In this document: piece after piece, positions 16,278 to 24,690 of the stretch
How positions within the stretch are numbered: position 1 is the first letter of the stretch
Layout of the letters: every line of letters begins with the position of its first letter
DNA from: an uncultured Corynebacterium sp.
GTDB lineage: Bacteria; Actinomycetota; Actinomycetes; Mycobacteriales; Mycobacteriaceae
NCBI RefSeq assembly: GCF_946998835.1
Contig: NZ_CAMQAZ010000012.1
Location: 6,576-70,575 of the forward strand
Direction: 5' to 3'
Length of the DNA stretch: 64,000 nt
Program-made: the position numbers and the translations under genes
Notes under the pieces: model-generated
Told to the model about the DNA's origin: nothing
The model's database searches: none
The model's input: only the letters and a program-made list of their open reading frames with translations

Positions 16278-16294
16278 CTGAAAATATTTTTCAG
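16278..16294 (+). terminator. Weak hairpin after secA2
   Basis: CTGAAAA-TAT-TTTTCAG, a 7-bp perfect AT-rich stem without a following T run. It may end secA2 transcripts. Confidence 0.35.
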
Positions 16295-16435
16295 GTGATT
16301 GGCTTAGGTACACCCACGGAGAAAGGCCCCAAAGGTCGGTATTTACGCATATCAATCATGTTGTACACACCCCGCTGGTGAGTTGCGTCACGACAGAGTT
16401 GGGATTGGATAGCAACACGGAAGCGGTCGGGGCGC

Positions 16436-16481
16436 TATTATCTAAAAAGTAACGAGTAAATCGCCCAAGGTTATCCGGAGG
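16436..16481 (+). promoter_or_regulatory. odhI -10 element and ribosome site
   Basis: TATTAT (16436-16441) is a good -10; no clear -35 is present 17 bp upstream. The leader ends in GGAGGGAAAG (16476-16485) directly before ATG 16489. Confidence 0.45.
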
Positions 16482-16488
16482 GAAAGAT

Positions 16489-16914
16489 ATGACTAGCAAT
16501 AGCGGCCAGCCAGAGGCATCGGTCGAGACCACCTCGGTCTTCCGTGCAGATTTGCTGAAGGAAATGGAGTCCAGCTCTAACACCGACTCCACGGTCTCCG
16601 GTGTTGAAGGACTTCCGGCAGGCTCGGCACTCCTGGTCGTCAAGCGGGGACCAAACGCAGGTTCGCGTTTCTTGCTCGATCAGGCAGTTACCACCGCTGG
16701 TCGTCACCCGGACAGCGACATCTTCCTCGATGATGTGACTGTCTCTCGTCGTCACGCAGAGTTCCGCAAGAACGGTGACTCCTACGAGGTTGTCGACGTG
16801 GGATCGCTGAACGGCACCTACGTTAACCGCGAGCCGAAGAACTCCGCGGTTCTGGCTAATGGCGACGAGGTCCAGGTTGGTAAGTTCCGCCTCGTCTTCC
16901 TTATCGGTAACTAA
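16489..16914 (+). CDS. odhI: OdhI/GarA FHA-domain regulator of 2-oxoglutarate dehydrogenase
   Basis: 141 aa. The N-terminus carries the ETTS motif (T14, T15), the PknG and PknA/B phosphorylation site in OdhI/GarA. The FHA domain (about 60-130) has GRHPDSDI, SRRHAEF and SLNGTYVN, which form the phosphothreonine pocket. The unphosphorylated protein binds and inhibits the OdhA (KGD) subunit of 2-oxoglutarate dehydrogenase; phosphorylation makes the FHA domain bind its own tail and relieves inhibition, shifting carbon between glutamate synthesis and the TCA cycle. It is followed by ftsR, BFN and merR as in other mycolic-acid bacteria. Confidence 0.96.
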   Translation: MTSNSGQPEASVETTSVFRADLLKEMESSSNTDSTVSGVEGLPAGSALLVVKRGPNAGSRFLLDQAVTTAGRHPDSDIFLDDVTVSRRHAEFRKNGDSYEVVDVGSLNGTYVNREPKNSAVLANGDEVQVGKFRLVFLIGN

Positions 16915-16985
16915 TTCGGCATCGGTTACTGTCGGCACCTGTCGGCATTAACCCCCTTATTTTTGTAAAGGCTCGGAAAAGACCA

Positions 16986-17744
16986 GTGGCAGCAGTACAC
17001 AAATCAGCGGTTTCGCAGCCGGCTTCGTCGGGAAGCGGTGCGAAGCAGGCACGCTCGACGGGTAAGAAAAAGACCATCGGTGCTGTGCTGAAGGAAGTCA
17101 AGGTTGAGTTTCCTGATGTGACGCTGTCTAAGATTCGTTTCCTCGAGTCGGAGGGGCTGCTGTGCCCGTCGCGTAGCTCCTCGGGCTATCGCCGCTACAG
17201 CCAGGCGGACATCGACCGCCTGCGCTACATTCTGACTGTCCAGCGCGATAATTACTTGCCGCTGAAGGTCATCAAGGAACAGCTCGACGAAATCGATGCG
17301 GGCAATGCGGGCGGCGACGGTCTGGCTTCGGTCACCCCGCTGGTCACAGCAGATCAGTTCCGCGAAGCCGCGGTGGTGTCGCTGACGCAGGCCGAGCTGG
17401 CTGAGCGCACGGGTGCCAGCGAGAAGTTCATCACTGAATTGGTTCGCGTCGGTCTGATTACTCCCGACACGCTGAACATGTTCGATGGTGATGACCTGCT
17501 GATTACGGAAACGGCGGTCAAGCTTTCGGAGTTTGGGCTGGATGCCCGTCACCTCAAGACCGTGCGCACTGCTGCGGCTCGTGAGGCGGATCTGGTGTCG
17601 TTGGCGGCTAGCCCACTGAGTAAGTCACGGGCAGCTAGCGGCAAGCAGAAGGCTGTAGAGATGGGTCGTGAGATGACCGCGCTGATGGTCACGCTGCACG
17701 GCACTCTGGTCAAGCGTCAGGTGAATAAGGACCTGGGGAAGTAG
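16986..17744 (+). CDS. ftsR: MerR-family transcriptional regulator FtsR
   Basis: 252 aa. The N-terminal MerR helix-turn-helix (about 28-95) reads LSKIRFLESEGLLCPSRSSSG then YRRYSQADIDRLRYIL. An Ala/Gly-rich spacer and a second helical domain (about 120-250) follow. The position directly after odhI matches the corynebacterial regulator that activates ftsZ (FtsR) and mycobacterial Rv1828, so function is assigned from synteny and family. The GTG start is weakly supported: GGAAAAG lies 5 nt upstream. Confidence 0.85.
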   Translation: MAAVHKSAVSQPASSGSGAKQARSTGKKKTIGAVLKEVKVEFPDVTLSKIRFLESEGLLCPSRSSSGYRRYSQADIDRLRYILTVQRDNYLPLKVIKEQLDEIDAGNAGGDGLASVTPLVTADQFREAAVVSLTQAELAERTGASEKFITELVRVGLITPDTLNMFDGDDLLITETAVKLSEFGLDARHLKTVRTAAAREADLVSLAASPLSKSRAASGKQKAVEMGREMTALMVTLHGTLVKRQVNKDLGK

Positions 17745-17783
17745 CCTCGACTGTAGTCGCGGCTCGCTACAATTGACGCTGTT

Positions 17784-18359
17784 ATGGACGAAAAACTCGT
17801 AGAAGTCAAGTTTCTAGACTGGATGGCGCATCCTCCTGAGGATGACCCGGTACTCCTCCTGCACGCCGAAGAGACCAATCGGATTATCCCGATTTGGATT
17901 GATCTGGCGACGGCGACGGAGTACTCCGCCCGTGAGACCGGTGCTACGCAGCGCCGCCCGGGGATGCATGAGGTCTTCGTCGATACGCTGGATATGGTGG
18001 GGCAGAGCGCCCTGCGCGGTCAGATTACGGGCGTGCACGAGGGTGTTTTCATCGCCAGTCTGGTCCTTGAAGGCGGTACAGAGATTGATATGCGCCCCTC
18101 CGACCTCATTCTTATCGCCAGTGAGCTAGAAGTCCCGCTGTATGTTGCGCGCGATGTGCTCGACGCCACGTCGGTATCGGCGCGCCTTGTCGCTACCAAT
18201 GGCGGTTCGCTTGCCGACGACGCTGAGACCGACTCGGTCGAGGCATCGGTGGAGGAGTTCGCGGAATTCCTCGACAGCATTGACGCTGACTACTTTGCGG
18301 AACCACATGGTGATGCGGAGGAGAATGGCCCGGATTCGGACTCCGATAACGACAGTTAA
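17784..18359 (+). CDS. Bifunctional nuclease family protein (DUF151/BFN)
   Basis: 191 aa. The BFN core (about 1-135) shows VKFLDWMAHPPEDDPVLLL, RIIPIWIDLATA and MRPSDLILIA. The remaining 55 residues are acidic (Asp/Glu/Ser) and probably disordered. Plant and bacterial members have been reported to have both RNase and DNase activity; the actinobacterial role is unclear. It lies between ftsR and a second merR gene, the same order as Rv1828-Rv1830. The ATG is taken at 17784 to keep the conserved N-terminus; no strong ribosome site is visible. Confidence 0.85.
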   Translation: MDEKLVEVKFLDWMAHPPEDDPVLLLHAEETNRIIPIWIDLATATEYSARETGATQRRPGMHEVFVDTLDMVGQSALRGQITGVHEGVFIASLVLEGGTEIDMRPSDLILIASELEVPLYVARDVLDATSVSARLVATNGGSLADDAETDSVEASVEEFAEFLDSIDADYFAEPHGDAEENGPDSDSDNDS

Positions 18360-18651
18360 AGATGTGACTTAAGTGATCTCCTGGCAACTTTTGGGGAAGT
18401 TGTGGCGCTTATTTTCACTTGCGTGTCGCCAAATAGCCCCATAAAAGGGGTGATTTTCCGTAAGTTATAGTTTCATCGCGTCCTGCGGTTTTGCCTCCAG
18501 GTTGTGCTTGACCTGGGGAAACTATGTGGCCAAACTCTAAACCTCAACTTTAAGTTTAGGGATTCGGCGTGTCGTCTTATGTTGTATTGACACCCGATTA
18601 ACCTTGGCGAAAGATAAATAACGGCAGTGAAACTACCTCGGGAGAATTTAT
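18360..18651 (+). promoter_or_regulatory. Upstream region of the second merR gene
   Basis: 292 bp containing CCAGGT-N8-ACCTGG (18497-18516), flanked by complementary GTTT and AAAC, and CTAAAC-N11-GTTTAG (18537-18559) with AACTTTAAGTT inside it. The latter is the sort of dyad a MerR protein could bind. GATAAAT near 18612 is a possible -10. TCGGGAG 8 nt before ATG 18652 is the ribosome site. Confidence 0.45.
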
Positions 18652-19251
18652 ATGGTCGACAGCAACAGCGGTTCGCTCTTTGGCGACAATGAGCTCCGTG
18701 CGTCGGACTCGCATGAGCCACGCGCGGTCCAGGAATCCCTGTTCGACATGGGGCCGGATGAGCAGGTTGGCTATCGCGTACCTATCGCATGTCAGGTAGC
18801 CGGCATCTCTTACCGTCAGCTGGACTACTGGGCACGTACCAAGCTGGTCGAGCCTTCCATTCGCACCGCGAAGGGGTCGGGTACCCAGCGCCTGTACTCC
18901 TTCCGCGACATCCTCGTTTTGAAGATTGTCCGCGGCCTGCTGGACACTGGCATTTCCCTGCAGAACATCCGCCTGGCTGTCGACCGTCTACGCGACCTCG
19001 GTGTCGACGACTTGGCCACGATCACGCTGGTTTCCGATGGCCGTACCGTCTACCAGTGCCGCTCCAACGAAGAAGTCATCGACCTGCTCAACGGTGGCCA
19101 GGGTGTGTTCGGCATCGCTGTCCCGGGCATCATGAAGGAGCTAACTGGTACCATCGCTTCCTTCCCCTCCGAGCGCGTTGACGGCACTCAGGAGAACGCC
19201 GGCACTGGTATCGACGAGCTGGCTGAGCGTCGCCGCCGCCGCATCTCCTAA
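18652..19251 (+). CDS. MerR-family transcriptional regulator (Rv1830-like)
   Basis: 199 aa. MerR HTH at about 40-105: YRQLDYWARTKLVEPSIR, then GTQRLYSFRDILVLKIV, followed by a dimerisation helix and a C-terminal region without recognisable ligand-binding cysteines. Its place after odhI-ftsR-BFN matches Rv1830, whose family is implicated in cell-division and growth control. The long upstream region with dyads suggests its own promoter, possibly autoregulated. The stop region carries a 10-bp near-perfect duplication (19245-19264). Confidence 0.85.
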   Translation: MVDSNSGSLFGDNELRASDSHEPRAVQESLFDMGPDEQVGYRVPIACQVAGISYRQLDYWARTKLVEPSIRTAKGSGTQRLYSFRDILVLKIVRGLLDTGISLQNIRLAVDRLRDLGVDDLATITLVSDGRTVYQCRSNEEVIDLLNGGQGVFGIAVPGIMKELTGTIASFPSERVDGTQENAGTGIDELAERRRRRIS

Positions 19252-19264
19252 CAGCTCCTGACAG
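19245..19264 (+). repeat. 10-bp near-tandem duplication over the merR stop
   Basis: CTCCTAACAG (19245-19254) is followed by CTCCTGACAG (19255-19264). The first copy contains the stop TAA; the second differs by one base. Confidence 0.7.
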
Positions 19265-19274
19265 CTATTAAAAC

Positions 19275-19366
19275 GGTTAGGTAGCGAAAAACCGCCTTCC
19301 AGCGCAGGTTCCGATTCTCTCTCCCGAGGTGGAACCAGATGGAAGGCGGTTTTTCGCTACCTAACC
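19275..19366. terminator. Bidirectional terminator with 27-bp perfect stem
   Basis: Arms 19275-19301 and 19340-19366 are perfectly complementary over 27 bp (GGTTAGGTAGCGAAAAACC... with its complement), with A and T runs that give a U-tract on either strand. The 38-bp loop contains a second dyad GGTTCC/GGAACC. It separates the plus-strand merR gene from the convergent VWA gene. Confidence 0.92.
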
Positions 19367-19371
19367 TCGAC

Positions 19372-20991
19372 TTACTCCGTGCCGATTGCCGCAGCCAGCT
19401 GCGAGGAAAGACCATCGCCGTAATCAGCGGCGATACGCAGGGAGCCATTGGTAATATTGGCTAATTCCTGCAGCTCGGGGCTGGAGCTGTCACCGTCGGG
19501 AAGCACAATGACCTCAATCGTTACCGGGCGGTCCGGGCTAATCAGTTCCTTGATCTTCTCAACAGACTCGGCGGCATCTGCGCCCGAAGCATCTCGGCCC
19601 GAGGCGAGCACGACAAGACGGTTGGGCTTGTCGGACGAGTATGCGTCGCGGGCGGCCTGGTAGGCGTCGATAAGTGCCGGCCAGAACTGTGGCTCGCCAC
19701 CGACCGGAAGCTCAGCCAGAGCACCCTTCACAGCGTCCGCACCATTGTTGGCCTCATCATCGGAGGCAGGCAACTCCACGAGACGGTTCACCTCCGGTGC
19801 GAGTGCCCACAGGCCGTAGCGGCCACCAGGCGCCGCATCAATAGCGCCGGTCAGAGCAGCGGACAGCGCTCCGGCATCGATGCCCTCGGAGGTGTCGGCG
19901 AGCAGGAGAGCAGAGCCCACCACCGTTGCGGGCTGTTGCGCGTCCGGGTTCTCAAGTGCTGGCGGCAGCGCAAAGGAGTCCGTCTGGATCTGCGAGAGCA
20001 CTCCAAAGTTCTCAGCCACTTCAGGGCTGAAGCTGCTCTCGGCGGCCTCACCGTTGGCACCGTGCTCAGCCGCAAACTTACGGAAGTCCTCTGCCGCGCG
20101 AGCAGTATTCTCATCAATCTGACCGCCGGAGCCGAAGGTGACTACCGGTGCGTGCAACTGCGGTGCATCCGCAGGGGAGACCAGCTTCAGGCCCTCGCCA
20201 GCCATCTGCAGCATAGGTTGGGTCGCGGCCACGCCGTCGAACTCGGCGACATTCTGGCTGAGCATGGTCAGCAGGGTATTGGAGGTGTAGACCTCGCCCA
20301 GGTCAGCGCGTTCGTGAGCGACATCCGGGCCTCCGCCCAGCCGTCCGTTGACCACAGCTGACAGTGCGGCATCGGAGCCACCGGGGGTCGCCACATGCAA
20401 CCCGGCCAGTTCTTCCCAAGTAGCGTTACTCAGCTGGTCAGCACGGTTAGTTGTAAAAGCCACACCGCTGGTGATCGGGGGCAGCCATACCTTGGGGTCG
20501 TTGACCTTTACCTTGTCTGAGTTCTTCGCCTGGTCCACGAAGGAGATGTCGGCCGGAATCCAGACACCCGGAGTCATCAGGTCGGGAGCGGCCCCGGGCG
20601 CAGCTGGATCTTCCGCAGCAGGCTCTTCAGCGCCGCCAGGGCCCTCGCCAGCTTCAGCGCCATCGGCCGCAGACAAAGCGTTTACAACCTCCTGCGAGCC
20701 CGCGACAGTAATCTGCGGGCGCACGCAGAAGTCCCTCACCACGGGGTTGGACTCGCCATAGTTCTGCACCAGCTTCTGCGCGGAGCCCACTGCCGCAGGG
20801 TCGGAGGTCACCACCAGCGTCAGGTCACCCTTCGTGCACCGCGCGCGGTCGGCATCGATAGCCGAATCGTTGGTGTCGCGCAGGTTTACCCAGGCAATAA
20901 CAGCAGCCACCACAACAATCACGGCCAAGACAGCGATAAAAGGCCCCTTAGCCACCCGATAGTTGTTCTCACCAGAGGCATGTCGTCCCAT
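19372..20991 (-). CDS. Membrane-anchored solute-binding/VWA-like protein
   Basis: 539 aa. A short cytoplasmic N-terminus and one hydrophobic helix (about 17-34) anchor a large extracellular part. Residues about 50-330 look like a periplasmic-binding-protein fold, interrupted by an Ala/Glu/Pro-rich insert near 108-132. Residues about 345-539 look like a von Willebrand A domain. The MIDAS first motif is altered: LLADTSEG has D-x-S-x-G rather than D-x-S-x-S. Homologues occur beside the garA locus in mycobacteria (Rv1836c-like, from memory). No ABC transporter lies nearby, so transport is not implied. The function is unknown. Confidence 0.7.
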   Translation of the reverse strand: MGRHASGENNYRVAKGPFIAVLAVIVVVAAVIAWVNLRDTNDSAIDADRARCTKGDLTLVVTSDPAAVGSAQKLVQNYGESNPVVRDFCVRPQITVAGSQEVVNALSAADGAEAGEGPGGAEEPAAEDPAAPGAAPDLMTPGVWIPADISFVDQAKNSDKVKVNDPKVWLPPITSGVAFTTNRADQLSNATWEELAGLHVATPGGSDAALSAVVNGRLGGGPDVAHERADLGEVYTSNTLLTMLSQNVAEFDGVAATQPMLQMAGEGLKLVSPADAPQLHAPVVTFGSGGQIDENTARAAEDFRKFAAEHGANGEAAESSFSPEVAENFGVLSQIQTDSFALPPALENPDAQQPATVVGSALLLADTSEGIDAGALSAALTGAIDAAPGGRYGLWALAPEVNRLVELPASDDEANNGADAVKGALAELPVGGEPQFWPALIDAYQAARDAYSSDKPNRLVVLASGRDASGADAAESVEKIKELISPDRPVTIEVIVLPDGDSSSPELQELANITNGSLRIAADYGDGLSSQLAAAIGTE

Positions 20992-21089
20992 ATCGTTCTA
21001 GCCCTTTCTATGCCGAGTGTGCTCGGCACTGTCCACGCAGCAGCGGAGCTCGTCGTAAAGCACAAACGTGCATGTATCTCCTGCCAACT

Positions 21090-22019
21090 CTACTGTGTGG
21101 ATAGAGCCACATCTACCACTTCGAGAAGGCGGCCACGCAGAACATCGGCGCGCGCGCTGAGCCCACGTTGACGGCGGACGTACTCGGCCTTGCCTTCAGG
21201 GGTCTCGATGCGAATCGGAGTAAAGCCCCAATCGCGCAGGTCGTAGGGAGCGGCGCGCATATCCAGCTCACGGGCACTGCACGCGAGCTCGAAAGTATCC
21301 AGCCACAAGTCGCCGGGGACAGCCTCGCCGAGCTTGGTCGCCCATTTATACAAGTCCATATTCGCGTGCAGACAACCCACCTGCTCACAGTGCGGCTGCG
21401 TCTTACGTGTGGGTGCAAACTCGTTGAGCGGTACGGCGTCGGGAGTGAAGAATCGGAAGGCATCGAAGTGCGTACACCGCACCGTATGGGCCTCGACGAC
21501 CTCGTCCGTGCCCGCCTGCCCAAGCCGCAACGGCTCCGGATGACGATGCTCGGGCTGATGGTACACCATCGCCCATTCGTGCAGGCCAAAGCAGTCAAAG
21601 TGCGCCGGATTCGCGCGCGTCGCACGCAACAGGTTGCCGATATACGCCACCGTTGTGCCTCGCTTATCGACGTACGCCGCAACATCCATGCGCGCCGTCC
21701 CGGAGTCGGTATCGGTGGGCTCACCTGTGGCGGAACCGTCGGGAGCCTCGTCCGCATCGAGAGTGAAGAACTTCAGGTGACTGATGTCCTTGGCTGTGGC
21801 ACCTGGAAGGTCCACGCCAATCCCCGGCGACCAGCGGCGGAGTTGGCCGGGCTTGACGGGGTAGTACTCGAAGATGAAGTCCCAGACCGGGTGGCGCTGG
21901 CCGCGACTGCGACGCGCCAGATGGTCGCGGGTCAGAGCGTCAACGCGGGCGATGTGCTGCGCTTTTGCCTCGCGCCAATTGAAAAACGAATCGCTTGTGG
22001 AGGTCCCGGCCGAGGTCAC
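21090..22019 (-). CDS. Conserved actinobacterial protein, often labelled 3-methyladenine DNA glycosylase
   Basis: 309 aa, soluble. Conserved blocks include HPVWDFIFEYYPVKPGQLRRW (residues about 43-63), HFDAFRFFTP, QVGCLHANMDLYKWA and IETPEGKAEYVRRQRG. Sequences with these blocks are widespread in actinobacteria and often carry a 3-methyladenine glycosylase label, but I see no helix-hairpin-helix or other glycosylase signature, so that function is doubtful. The GTG start overlaps the upstream CBS gene's stop (GTGA), so translation is coupled to that membrane protein. The strongly conserved Trp, His and Cys residues suggest an enzyme. Confidence 0.65.
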   Translation of the reverse strand: MTSAGTSTSDSFFNWREAKAQHIARVDALTRDHLARRSRGQRHPVWDFIFEYYPVKPGQLRRWSPGIGVDLPGATAKDISHLKFFTLDADEAPDGSATGEPTDTDSGTARMDVAAYVDKRGTTVAYIGNLLRATRANPAHFDCFGLHEWAMVYHQPEHRHPEPLRLGQAGTDEVVEAHTVRCTHFDAFRFFTPDAVPLNEFAPTRKTQPHCEQVGCLHANMDLYKWATKLGEAVPGDLWLDTFELACSARELDMRAAPYDLRDWGFTPIRIETPEGKAEYVRRQRGLSARADVLRGRLLEVVDVALSTQ

Positions 22020-23305
22020 TGCTGAGGTCCCTGAGAGTTGCCCGGTCGGGTTCGGGGAGAGGTCGAGGTTGGCTGCACTGTCGGGTGCTGTTGTGGCGCC
22101 TTCGCGCTGCCAGTCTTCGCGGCTCCAGCCTTGCCGGTGCCAGTCTTCGCGCTCTTAGCAGCACCGCTACGACGCGGGGAGACCTCGTGGGTCCAGTCGC
22201 GCACGACGCCGACCTGCTCCTCAATGAGGTCCTCCAGCGCCACGATGCCAATCTGCTCGGCACCGGAGAATACGCTGGTCTTCGGAGTGATACTTGCGGG
22301 CGCATTTGCGCGCAGGTGAGCCTTCGGCATCCGAGCGCGTACAGCCACTGCCATATGAGCGCTGTAGCGGCGCATGATGCGCAGGCCCTCATCCAGCGTG
22401 GCATCGACGGGAATCTCAATCATCGGACGAATCTCGTCATCGGGAATCGCAGTCTCCGGGCCGGAAGCTGGGTCCATGACCCGGTCGAGGACATCCTTGA
22501 CGTGAACATAGCCACGGTATTCGTTGGGCTCATTGTTGGCCGCAGCAACCGGGAACCGGGAGAATCCCGTTTCGGTGACTGCCATCTCTAGGTCGCCCAC
22601 AGTAGGTGCGGTAGGCACACAGCGAATCTGCTCATGCGGAATGAGCACCTCTTCGATGGTGCGCGTAGCTGATGCCAGCGTGCGACGAAGACGAACGTGT
22701 TCCTCGCTGTCAAGGAGCCCCTCTTGACGAGACTCCGCAATCATCGATGCCAACTCCGTAGAGTCGACAGTGGTATCGAGCTCATCGCGCTGTTCAATGC
22801 CGAATAGTCTCAGCGTATGGCGAGCCAACCAGTTAAACAGCAGCAACAGCGGCTTGGTCAGCTTGTAGAAGACCATATGAACCGGGATAAGCAGCATCGC
22901 CATTGTCTCCGGTCCAGCCAGGGCGATGTTCTTCGGAACCATCTCGCCGAGCATGATATGCAGCACCGATACCAAAAGCAGGGCGATGGCAAAGCTCAGC
23001 GGGTGCAGCAGCGACTCCGGAATTCCCATCGCCTGGAAGGGAGCTTCCAGCAGGTGCGCTAGCGCCGGTTCGGAGACCTTACCCAGCAGCAGCGACGCAA
23101 TGGTAATACCCAACTGCGCCGCGGCGAGCATCATCGACAGGTGCTCGGAAGCATCAATAACCGTGCGTGCGCGTTTCTTGCCCTGAGCCAGCAGCGCCTC
23201 CAGGCGATCGCGGCGAGCGGCGATAAGCGAGAATTCAGCGCCGACAAAGAACGCGTTGACCAACAACAGGAAGAAGGTCAGGAGGATTCCAAACCAGTCA
23301 CTCAT
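22016..23305 (-). CDS. CNNM/DUF21 membrane protein with CBS pair (no CorC domain)
   Basis: 429 aa. The DUF21 membrane domain (about 1-190, four hydrophobic segments beginning GILLTFFLLLVNAFFVGAEF) is followed by two CBS motifs (about 200-370, ending GIVALEDLIEEQVGVVRD) and a Lys/Ala/Thr/Pro-rich tail replacing the usual CorC_HlyC domain. Family members transport or regulate Mg2+/Co2+ or act in divalent-cation efflux. The start ATG overlaps the stop of the neighbouring paralogue (ATGA), indicating a paired operon, as with Rv1841c/Rv1842c. Confidence 0.88.
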   Translation of the reverse strand: MSDWFGILLTFFLLLVNAFFVGAEFSLIAARRDRLEALLAQGKKRARTVIDASEHLSMMLAAAQLGITIASLLLGKVSEPALAHLLEAPFQAMGIPESLLHPLSFAIALLLVSVLHIMLGEMVPKNIALAGPETMAMLLIPVHMVFYKLTKPLLLLFNWLARHTLRLFGIEQRDELDTTVDSTELASMIAESRQEGLLDSEEHVRLRRTLASATRTIEEVLIPHEQIRCVPTAPTVGDLEMAVTETGFSRFPVAAANNEPNEYRGYVHVKDVLDRVMDPASGPETAIPDDEIRPMIEIPVDATLDEGLRIMRRYSAHMAVAVRARMPKAHLRANAPASITPKTSVFSGAEQIGIVALEDLIEEQVGVVRDWTHEVSPRRSGAAKSAKTGTGKAGAAKTGSAKAPQQHPTVQPTSTSPRTRPGNSQGPQQ

Positions 23306-24687
23306 AGGTTGAACATCTCCTTAGCTCGCTCGTTGGTCACAGGAATCAAAATGGCACGGTCCACGCGACGGTCATCCATCGCCAGAATGCGGGCGTACCA
23401 GCGGCCGGCGATGCCCGATTCGAACTCGTCCATGAAATCGCGTTCGGTCTCTGGCAGCAAGACGACATCGCCGACCTCCGGGATGCGACCTAGTGCAAAC
23501 ATAATCAGACCACCAAGGGTTTCGAAGCTGCCCTCCGGGGCAAAGTATCCGACCTTGGTCGGCAGCTCGTCGGTACGCACAAGACCGGAGCAGTTCCAGC
23601 CCTCAATTGCACGCTTGACCTCCTGCTCGGACTCCTTGTCGTCGTACTCATCCCAGACCTCGCCGAGAATCTCCTCCACGACATCCTCGATGGTGACAAT
23701 GCCGGCGATACCGCCGTACTCATCGGCGACCAACGCAATCTGCGAACCTGCCGAACGCACAGCCTCCAGCACGGCATCGCCGTCCAGCGACTGTGGCAGC
23801 GTCGGCACTGGGCGCGCTATCTCCCGCATCGTGGTGGTCGAACGCTTCGCTGCAGGCACAGTGAACGCGTCCTTGACGTGGACAACTCCGACTGTGGCGT
23901 CGAGGTCGCCGTCGGTGATGGGGAAGCGGGAATGCCCCGAATCAATGGCCACGGCCAGCAAGTCCAGCGCTGTGTCATCGACATCGAGAGATGTAATTGT
24001 TGACCGCGGCGTCATCAGGTCCTCCGCCGTGGTTTCGCCAAAGCGTAACGACGACTCGAGCACCGCAGCCTTTGACTCATCCAATGCACCCTGCTCCGCA
24101 GAATTGCGAACCAGTGCCTCTAGCTCCTGTGGGGAACGCGCCGAAGCCAGCTCATCCGCCGGCTCAATGCCGAGTTTGCGGACCAGCCAGTTCGCCGAGG
24201 CATTTAGCGACTGAATAAAGTAGTGGAACACCCAGTTAAACGCCATCACCGGGCGAGCGGTGACACGTGCCACAGCCAGCGGTTCAGTAATTGCGACGTT
24301 CTTCGGCACCAACTCGCCATAGACCATGGACAACATCGTGGCCACGACCAACGCAAGGATCAGTGCAGTCGGGCCAGCCGCAGATTCGCTGAGCCCCATC
24401 CAATGCAGCATGGGCGTGAAGTACTGAGCCAGCACAGGCTCCGCGAGGAAACCGGTTGCCAGCGTCGTCAGCGTAATACCCAGCTGTGCGCCAGAGAGGT
24501 GGAAGGACAGCCGATTATGTGCCTTGTGCACAGCCTCGGCGGGAGCATCTGCAGAACGCGCGAGATCGCTGTCAATCGTCGAACGCTCCAACCCAGTCAG
24601 CGCGAATTCAAATGCCACAAATAGGCCAGTGCCAGCGGTGAGCGCGATAAAGCCGACAACCGCGACAATATTGAGAACAATATCCAC
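23302..24687 (-). CDS. HlyC/CorC-family transporter (DUF21-CBS-CorC)
   Basis: 461 aa with the full architecture: DUF21 membrane domain (about 1-195), CBS pair (about 210-345, EYGGIAGIVTIEDVVEEILG) and C-terminal CorC_HlyC domain (about 365-455, GSFETLGGLIMFALGRIPEVGD). It is the first gene of the pair on the minus strand. The two paralogues have complementary domain content, which is consistent with heteromer formation (inference). It sits 3 nt downstream of the DEAD helicase gene on the same strand, so the whole run may be one transcript. Confidence 0.9.
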   Translation of the reverse strand: MDIVLNIVAVVGFIALTAGTGLFVAFEFALTGLERSTIDSDLARSADAPAEAVHKAHNRLSFHLSGAQLGITLTTLATGFLAEPVLAQYFTPMLHWMGLSESAAGPTALILALVVATMLSMVYGELVPKNVAITEPLAVARVTARPVMAFNWVFHYFIQSLNASANWLVRKLGIEPADELASARSPQELEALVRNSAEQGALDESKAAVLESSLRFGETTAEDLMTPRSTITSLDVDDTALDLLAVAIDSGHSRFPITDGDLDATVGVVHVKDAFTVPAAKRSTTTMREIARPVPTLPQSLDGDAVLEAVRSAGSQIALVADEYGGIAGIVTIEDVVEEILGEVWDEYDDKESEQEVKRAIEGWNCSGLVRTDELPTKVGYFAPEGSFETLGGLIMFALGRIPEVGDVVLLPETERDFMDEFESGIAGRWYARILAMDDRRVDRAILIPVTNERAKEMFNL

Positions 24688-24690
24688 TGA

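Noticed and set aside
21013..21028. GCCGAG-TGTG-CTCGGC hairpin before the VWA gene as a terminator
   Set aside because: Short stem, no T run, and it lies upstream of a gene start rather than after a stop; it may be a leader hairpin but gives no firm call.
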